From Owenia fusiformis (lineage: Eukaryota; Annelida; Polychaeta; Sabellida; Oweniidae), in the NCBI GenBank assembly GCA_903813345.2, contig CAIIXF020000010.1:17869181-17933180 (forward strand): a stretch of 64,000 nucleotides of DNA, in the 5' to 3' direction. Position numbers and translations under genes: made by a program. Shown piece after piece: positions 58,131-64,000 of the stretch; positions within the stretch are counted from its first letter, which is position 1; each line of letters opens with the position of its first letter. The notes under the pieces were generated by a model, which did not search any database, was not told where the DNA came from, and was given only the letters and a program-made list of their open reading frames with translations.

Positions 58131-59065
58131 GGTTCCCAGATTCGCCCCGGATTTCCATGCAGGATAACAGGGATAAACAGCCAGAAAAGATACTTGAGAG
58201 ACCATTTTAATAAGATTCTAAAATGATAAAATACAGATCTAAACATAAATTTTTTATTTTTCTGTATCTAGTTATGGTACATGTTGTAATTCAAACATAA
58301 TTAGAAAAGACCAGTGATTTCAAGCATTCGATTTTCATTCCCTTTTCGGCATAATTTGCTTTGAACATTGAATTTCGATATTGTTGAAGTATCGAATGAT
58401 CTCGCCACCAAAAACTGAAGCTAAAACTGAAAAGAATAGAGATCAAGTCTACTTGCATTTTGATATTGCTACAAAAACAAACTTAAAAGTTAAATAATGC
58501 TGATTTGTTAAGAGATTTTATTCATGGTAAATAAAATTACAATCTACATAGAACACACAGATAAATAATGTTGAGTTGGGTTACAATCTGGTTAAAATAA
58601 AATGACTTTCAATTAATGTACAATAAACGTTCAACTAAACTCATGATAGATATAGGCTAATATAGTTATTGACATAATAAATAGTACAGATTCTATGTAT
58701 ACAATTATAGTACTTTATACAGCTAGGGTTGTCATGTATAAAATACAATTTGGTTTTGAAAATGTCTGAATATTTGTGTTTATCAAGCAGAAGGAATAAC
58801 AAATATTGCATTACACTTAAATGTATAAGTACGAGGTTATAATCTATACAATTATTAAATAAATTAGTTATATCATGTATACAACCGCATATCCTGAATA
58901 AGAAATAATGAAATACATTTTAATAAGTGCATTGTTTAACAATTACATAATTTTGAGGTATAGCTGTATTGTTTGACAATGAAAGCTACATAGCCTCAAT
59001 GACACTCCTCTTACGCAGAACATAATACCGTAACTCATTCTTGGATATTTTAAAGTAACATACAC

Positions 59066-59145
59066 ACTGGCGGATCCAGAAGCTAACAGGGGGGGATTTT
59101 GAGTCAGGGCACAGATTTGTTTCTGCCCCCCCCCCCCCCCTCATT
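59066..59145. mobile_element. CACTGGCGGATCCAG/poly-C repeat end
   Basis: CACTGGCGGATCCAGAAGC is followed by GGGGGGGA and then a run of about 16 C at 59127. It shares its terminus with the palindrome at 58036. Confidence 0.6.
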
Positions 59146-59214
59146 CTAGACAGTCTAGAATTGGGTAGGTTGTGTGAGATCAAGTCTTGTATCTAAAACA
59201 TGACATATTTTGGT

Positions 59215-59312
59215 AATCTTTGTTACCACATTACCATATTAGGTATTACCACATTACCATATTGGGTATTACCACATTCGGTATTACCACATTACCATAT
59301 TAGGTACCACAA
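59215..59312 (+). repeat. Tandem ATTACCACATTACCATATT(A/G)GGT repeat
   Basis: Four to five units of about 22-24 bp, one truncated to ATTACCACATTCGGT. Confidence 0.85.
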
Positions 59313-62300
59313 ACATGCTCAGTCTTAGATGTGTGTAGGTCTATGACCAAATGTCAGCAGTTGTAAAAAAGTTAATTTTCTTAGGAGAGCTAGTAAATGA
59401 TGGTTTCAGGTAAAGAAATGTGAAAATTGAAAACATTCAAGTGAGAGGCAAATCAAGGGGAGGTTTGACCACAAAGCAACTTAATTTTTCAACAACAACT
59501 GTGAACAATGCAAGTGCTGAGTTCACAAATGCTTCAATACAAGTTATTTGCTCGCTTATAATATAGGTGACTGACTACAGACATGTTCAACACTACATGT
59601 TCTCTCGTTTACTATCTTTGATCATAAACACATTTAAACAGACCTAATAGCAAATACAGACACACATTCTAATTACAGGGCAGGGCAGGATAACGAGCTA
59701 TGGCACATTTGGTGAGCGCTATAATATCATTTGGTTTACCCAGCATGCCCTGAAAATGTCAAATCAATCTGTCGGGGCAGTAGTCTGGAAATATACAGAC
59801 AGGAAAAGTCTGACACCTTCACCTGCATGCAAAGATGACAAAGTTACTATCACAAAGAAAACCTCTACTACATCGACCTTAAAACTACAATTATCTACTT
59901 CAAACCTACACACTACAATGTAATAAAAATACAATTATACTGCAATACAATTGTGCATATTTCAAATTGGAATAGTTCTTCAGTTACTTCTATGCATTTA
60001 ATTCAGCGTGGTCCCTGCTACAAGCGTCAAGTTTATAAAAGTTACAGTTGTTTGTGAAAATAAAATTGAATTGAATCTCATTAGTTTACAGTGTAAACTT
60101 TACACATAATTTAGTCTATCACATAGCTCCATATACTTTGCTTATAGTTTGAATTTGTCTCAACTATACTCTTTCGTCATGGTTGTCTGTGTGAAAGATT
60201 TAAATATAAATGCAGTACTTACAACATATAAAAAAGTCTCAAATTATTTTAAAAACACACTTTTTAAAGTATACAATGTACATTATTCTCCTTTAAAGCA
60301 TCTTAACAAGGGTTCATAATTAGGTAAGGTGTGCATGCCATTAAGGACAACAATATGTACATGGCTGACACAAATATCCTAACAAGTATGTCATTTCACA
60401 TGCTGAATAATAATTTTTTTTATTAAAACTCTCATACCATTTCCCAAGAAACTAATGTTCTCTAAAACATTTGTATAATTTTACAATCAATAGCTAGCTT
60501 CAAAGCTGCTGAAAAATAAGAAGCCAGATTATCATGCTTCAAACTACGATGTCTCTCTCAAGCCTATCTTATCTTCTACCCTGTTTCCACTCCAAGAATT
60601 CTCTCGCATCATACCCCTGTCAATTGTTGCCCATTTCCAATGTCAACTATGTAGACATGGGAATGAAGGGCAACAACACAAGGGATCGATGTGACACTAC
60701 ATTTACAATCATTTTCTCTGAAAGCACTCCACCTATAGGTCAGCATAATTTATTACTGCTAAATATAAATATGTTTTTATATATTTAAAGCTACAGTGCT
60801 AGACTCAATGTTTAACATTGTATATTTGTAGAATGTTTTGCTTTTTCATATACCCCAAAAAATAGTTTGTTACCTATGATAAACATTCTGCTGTCAGAAA
60901 TAGATTTAATAAGTTAAAATAAAAGATTTGTTCATATGAATACTGCACGTGTTCTATTTAAGGAATAAAGACCGAGATTTTATGTTTTTTGGGCGTAATA
61001 TATGACCGAAAATTTGATTTTGTTCATTGTTAAAAGACCAAAATTGCGTAGTGATTGAGGTCTTTGGCAATGGCCAGAATAAAATTTGAGGTCATATATT
61101 ACTCCCTAAATCATAAAATTGAGGTCTTTATGTTACGATTCTAATATGATAAATAGACAAGAAACACAACTATTTGCATTTATGGATTTTAGCGGTTATA
61201 TATACTCCAATATAGACCAGTAAATCAATTGTTCTAGCTTTTGTGTTGTCACGTATAATATTAGAAGTTTTATTTATACATTTAAACAGAGATGGACAGG
61301 AAAAAAATATGCAAAACGTTTTATCTATTTACCATGGCTTAATAAAATAAAGCTGACTGACTCTTTATAATAATTACTACTGAAATATAATATATATATA
61401 TGTATATATAACCTATTTAATGTATAAATTAAAGTACTTATTTACAGTGAAATAAAATTATGACAAACGTCATATGGATTTGATATGTCTACATGATTTT
61501 GAGTTTCAATAAAGCAGTTCAGCTGTACTGTTAAGAAACTAAAATACACAAAGAGATCAATAAACTAGACAAACTCTTTTAAAATTAGTTTTTCAATTTG
61601 TTCAAGAAATGACATATTTCGTCATTTTGCATTTTTAAGGTTAGAATATTAAAAATAAAATCTCGACTAGCTTTATTTTACTTAGTTAATTCCAAGAATA
61701 AGCTTGTGTAAAATGATGTGCTTGAAGCGTTGTTGAAAATTGTTTAAACCTCGTATTGGGAAAAGTATAAATAAATAAAATAAGTAGTAAAATAATCAGT
61801 TAAATTACGACGGTTGATCACAAATTAGTCAATAGTTTTGGACGACCTATTTCCTTTTTTACACACTGTACATATATTTGATTTTCTTGCAATAAACAAC
61901 ATTACAAGTGATCTCCCAACATAGGGAAATGAAGAGAGTATTTTGCGAAATGGCGGCAGCATCGTACAACATTAAGTAAAAATCAGCAAAACAGTATTTT
62001 GTAAAATTTTGTTAAGCAAAAATGACACTTAAATCTAGATTCCATAGTAATCAGGTCTAAAAATCAGTTGAAATTTAAATTTCGGTGCAAATATTTCACA
62101 TGATACTAACTAATTTTCCTTTCCTTTTTTTAAAATTCAAGTGAAAACAAATATGAAATGATTTTTATAAGCTTAAGTAAAGTATGGTTTTGAAATGATT
62201 TTTTCACTAGATGACCATGGTTTTGAACTTTTGACCATCCTTCCCTTTTTCACTCTGGTTAATAATGCAAATCGTTCACCCACTTAATTTCCTTTATAAG

Positions 62301-62503
62301 GTGAAACAAAAATCAGAAAATAAAATGCAAATCTGAATTATGTCATGGATCATTAAGGAATATATTTCTCGAAAAATGAGAGAAATGTCCGCTGCAAACA
62401 TTTACAACGATTCGATCAATCCATATGTAGAAAAAAACTATTTTGATTAAAATAAAATTCTGATCACAGTAGTGTTTTTGTAATCAGCTTGAAGCTAAGT
62501 GTG

Positions 62504-62698
62504 TTATTTGAGAATATTTGGGTGAAATCTCTCCAAGGCCCATTGTATGGACCATATACACAGGGGCCTCATGTACCCCAAGGACCTGTAGTAACCTCCC
62601 TCCATATAGGCCTCTGGGCTCTGGTAAGCAAGACCATAATCCTCATAGACTGTGCGGTAGGCACCATATGCTGTCTGAAATCCCATTTCTACCTTCCC
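62504..62698 (-). CDS. GBA2: GBA2 last coding exon
   Basis: 195 bp including the TAA stop (62504-62506). Acceptor TTTGATTTTCAG ends at 62699. Begins [20 protein letters not shown] and ends RFHPNILK. The internal ATG at 62684-62686 is not a start; the exon begins four codons earlier. Confidence 0.95.
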   Translation of the reverse strand, partial: GKVEMGFQTAYGAYRTVYEDYGLAYQSPEAYMEGGYYRSLGYMRPLCIWSIQWALERFHPNILK

Positions 62699-63575
62699 CT
62701 GAAAATCAAAATAAATCCATCTCTAATTTGCAGGTCAAGAAGATTATATTTTTTATCATGATTTTAAATTTTTATGAAATCAAAAAACATAAACATCATT
62801 TTATAGTTGATATATCATAAATGCTAGGAAAATAAACCAATGTCAGTATCTGTGCCCCATGCAATAATCCTCTGTTGTCTCACAACGAACCTGCATAACA
62901 AATTCAAATAATGTATCTTTTCTGAGTTTCTTTACTTACCTCTTGTATCATGGTAGCCCCTAGTCCATAGGTAACTCCAGTCCAGAACTCCTCTGATTGA
63001 ACACTGGTTAAATCCTTCTTGCCATTGGGCCTCATACCATTGATGGCTCCCATGGTCCCATTCTTGAATGGAAGGATGTTATGCTTGTATATTGTATCCA
63101 GTGCAGTATGGATGTTCTCCTTTGGAAAAACCTGAAAAATAAAATTATTCTTATATGTACTCTGTAAAATGAATGGAATTGATGAAATTGAGGTGCATTA
63201 AAATCTATCAATGAAGACATTTCTTTAAAGTTGATACCTCAAGAACTTTTTTGCCAGGTTCAACGGATATTCCATTGACTTTCATATATAGGCCTACATG
63301 TAATTAAAGGATTTCACCCCAGGGCCCAACAATTTATTGACTATTTTAAGCACAACGCCATAACAGAATAGAGGCAGCTGATATGACAACAGGACTCGAA
63401 GCAGTCAACCTCGATGAGCATTGGAACTTCTAGAACCCCCCCCCAAATAGGACTCATCTACTTACTGCATCATCTGGTAGGCCTGATGCCTTCAGGAACC
63501 AGTGTCCAGCCAGTTGGTCAGACATAACGCTGTCATGATATACTGCCTTACTGCTGTCATAGTTGTAATAGCTAC
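62504..63575 (-). CDS. GBA2: Non-lysosomal glucosylceramidase (GBA2), last three coding exons; 5' part outside window
   Basis: GBA2 (glycoside hydrolase family 116) hydrolyses glucosylceramide to glucose and ceramide at cytosol-facing ER/Golgi and plasma membranes. Joined exons 63575-63466, 63131-62940 and 62698-62504 encode about 164 C-terminal residues of a protein that in mammals has roughly 930. Hallmark stretches recognised from memory: [83 protein letters not shown]. Both internal junctions are phase 0. The frame stops soon after the conserved MRPL-IW block, so the tail is some 30 residues shorter than in mammals. It is transcribed convergently to the receptor gene. Confidence 0.95.
62940..63131 (-). 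CDS. GBA2: GBA2 second-from-last coding exon
   Basis: 192 bp, phase 0 at both ends. Acceptor TTTATTTTTCAG, donor GAG/GTAAGTAAAG. Encodes [27 protein letters not shown] and ATMIQE. Confidence 0.95.
63466..63575 (-). CDS. GBA2: GBA2 third-from-last coding exon
   Basis: 110 bp. Acceptor TATATATGCAG ends at 63576; the exon begins with the last two bases of a codon (phase 1) and ends after LPDDA at a GTAAGTAG donor (63465-63458). Encodes YYNYDSS and the conserved SDQ-AG-WF block. A damaged copy of its 5' half lies at 63633-63689. Confidence 0.93.
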
Positions 63576-63632
63576 CTGCATATATACAATAAAATACATT
63601 ATTATATCACTGTCATATCCCCCATTCTTTCA

Positions 63633-63689
63633 TTGGTCAAACATAACGCTGTCATGATATAACTGCCTTACTGCTGTCATAGTTGTAAT
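63633..63689 (-). pseudogene. Partial tandem copy of the GBA2 exon at 63466-63575
   Basis: About 57 bp nearly identical to 63514-63569, covering [19 protein letters not shown]. It has one extra A (GATATAACTG against GATATACTG) that breaks the frame and a G-to-A change at the SDQ end. It lies about 120 bp upstream of the real exon in the transcript and has no acceptor of its own, so inclusion in mRNA is unlikely. Confidence 0.9.
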
Positions 63690-64000
63690 CACGCCCGGTG
63701 ATCGTGAAAATGGGACGGAGGGGGGGAGCAGGCAATTTCCGCTAGAAAATTCAACAAATCTGGTAAAATTATTTTTTTAAGACAGAGTTTACGATTGAAT
63801 TGCAAATTGAATAAGCGCACGGTATGATAAAATATGTTAGGTATTCTAGGATTATTTTTCAACCGATACTCTTTTAAGATATAAGATCTATTAAAAAAGG
63901 CGCAACGCAACCAACGTGCAAAAGTCTACGTTTTTGCTATAAATCAAGCAACAACGGACTACACGACCTGTAATAAATACTTGTAAGTGATGTTATCATA
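63690..64000. other. GBA2 intron or inserted repeat
   Basis: Begins CACGCCCGGTGATCGTG (self-complementary around the centre) and a G-run directly at the end of the duplicated exon piece, like the terminus of a short repeat. No further GBA2 exon is found to the window end. A 73-codon minus-strand frame is not recognisable. Confidence 0.4.

Larger units (their letters stand above)
58260..62460. other. Region between the palindrome and GBA2; possible GBA2 3' UTR
   Basis: No coding sequence found on either strand. TTTATT (AATAAA on the minus strand) near 58517 is one of many possible poly(A) signals for GBA2. It contains a CACTGGCGGATCCAG/poly-C repeat (59066-59142), an ATTACCACATTACCATATT tandem (59215-59310) and an (AT)n tract near 61390. 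The rest is AT-rich without structure that I can name. Confidence 0.5.

Noticed and set aside
63689-63910. Additional upstream GBA2 exon
   Set aside because: The minus-strand frame shows no similarity to GBA2 and lies in repeat-like sequence; the real upstream exon must be outside the window.

Overview
The window is animal nuclear DNA: AT-rich, low gene density, large introns with GT...AG junctions, and many degenerate transposons, tRNA-derived SINEs and MITEs. The genes point to a bilaterian and the repeat style suggests a marine invertebrate (lophotrochozoan or invertebrate deuterostome); the phylum cannot be fixed from sequence alone. No bacterial-type operons, CRISPR arrays or viral genomes are present.

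Layout. (1) 23-44968 (+): a complete D2-like dopamine receptor gene of four coding exons (23-853, 32328-32437, 38810-39771, 44727-44968). The phases join without error into a 714-residue class A GPCR. Intron 1 is 31.5 kb, intron 2 is 6.4 kb and intron 3 is 5.0 kb. (2) The introns are a transposon landscape: a 29-bp minisatellite (6150-6575), an old 3.9-kb inverted-repeat element (9381-13308) with a nested MITE, tRNA-SINEs (21880, 27536, probably 8140), several short foldback/MITE copies, and a DNA element at 32632-36552 holding a 5'-truncated LINE with a long intact reverse transcriptase frame on the - strand. (3) 47616-50800: a MITE split by a 3' fragment of that same LINE with a perfect 15-bp target duplication, then two unrelated reverse transcriptase fossils facing each other.

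(4) 51010-53968 (-): an unrecognised gene for a roughly 770-residue protein with five degenerate repeats of about 56 residues, a basic/SUMO-type middle and a C-terminal domain that looks like a PD-(D/E)XK nuclease fold. A 642-bp piggyBac-type MITE (TTAA duplication, CCCTAGAA ends) sits inside the fifth repeat. Removing it at the TTAA exactly restores the frame, and the MITE ends also offer phase-compatible splice sites, so it is either a gene-breaking insertion or an intron being born. (5) 54611-56718: an element with inverted ends of about 150 bp carrying one exon-like piece of a Crypton/KIAA1958-type tyrosine recombinase, a 146-bp foldback and a short tandem array. (6) 62504-63575 (-): the last three coding exons of non-lysosomal glucosylceramidase GBA2, whose 5' part lies beyond the window. 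The third-from-last exon has a partial, frame-damaged tandem copy just upstream.

The three host genes have no evident joint pathway: one is a monoamine receptor, one a putative nuclear protein, one a glycolipid hydrolase. The most interesting signals are the piggyBac MITE exactly inside a coding repeat and the recombinase exon inside a long-inverted-repeat element.
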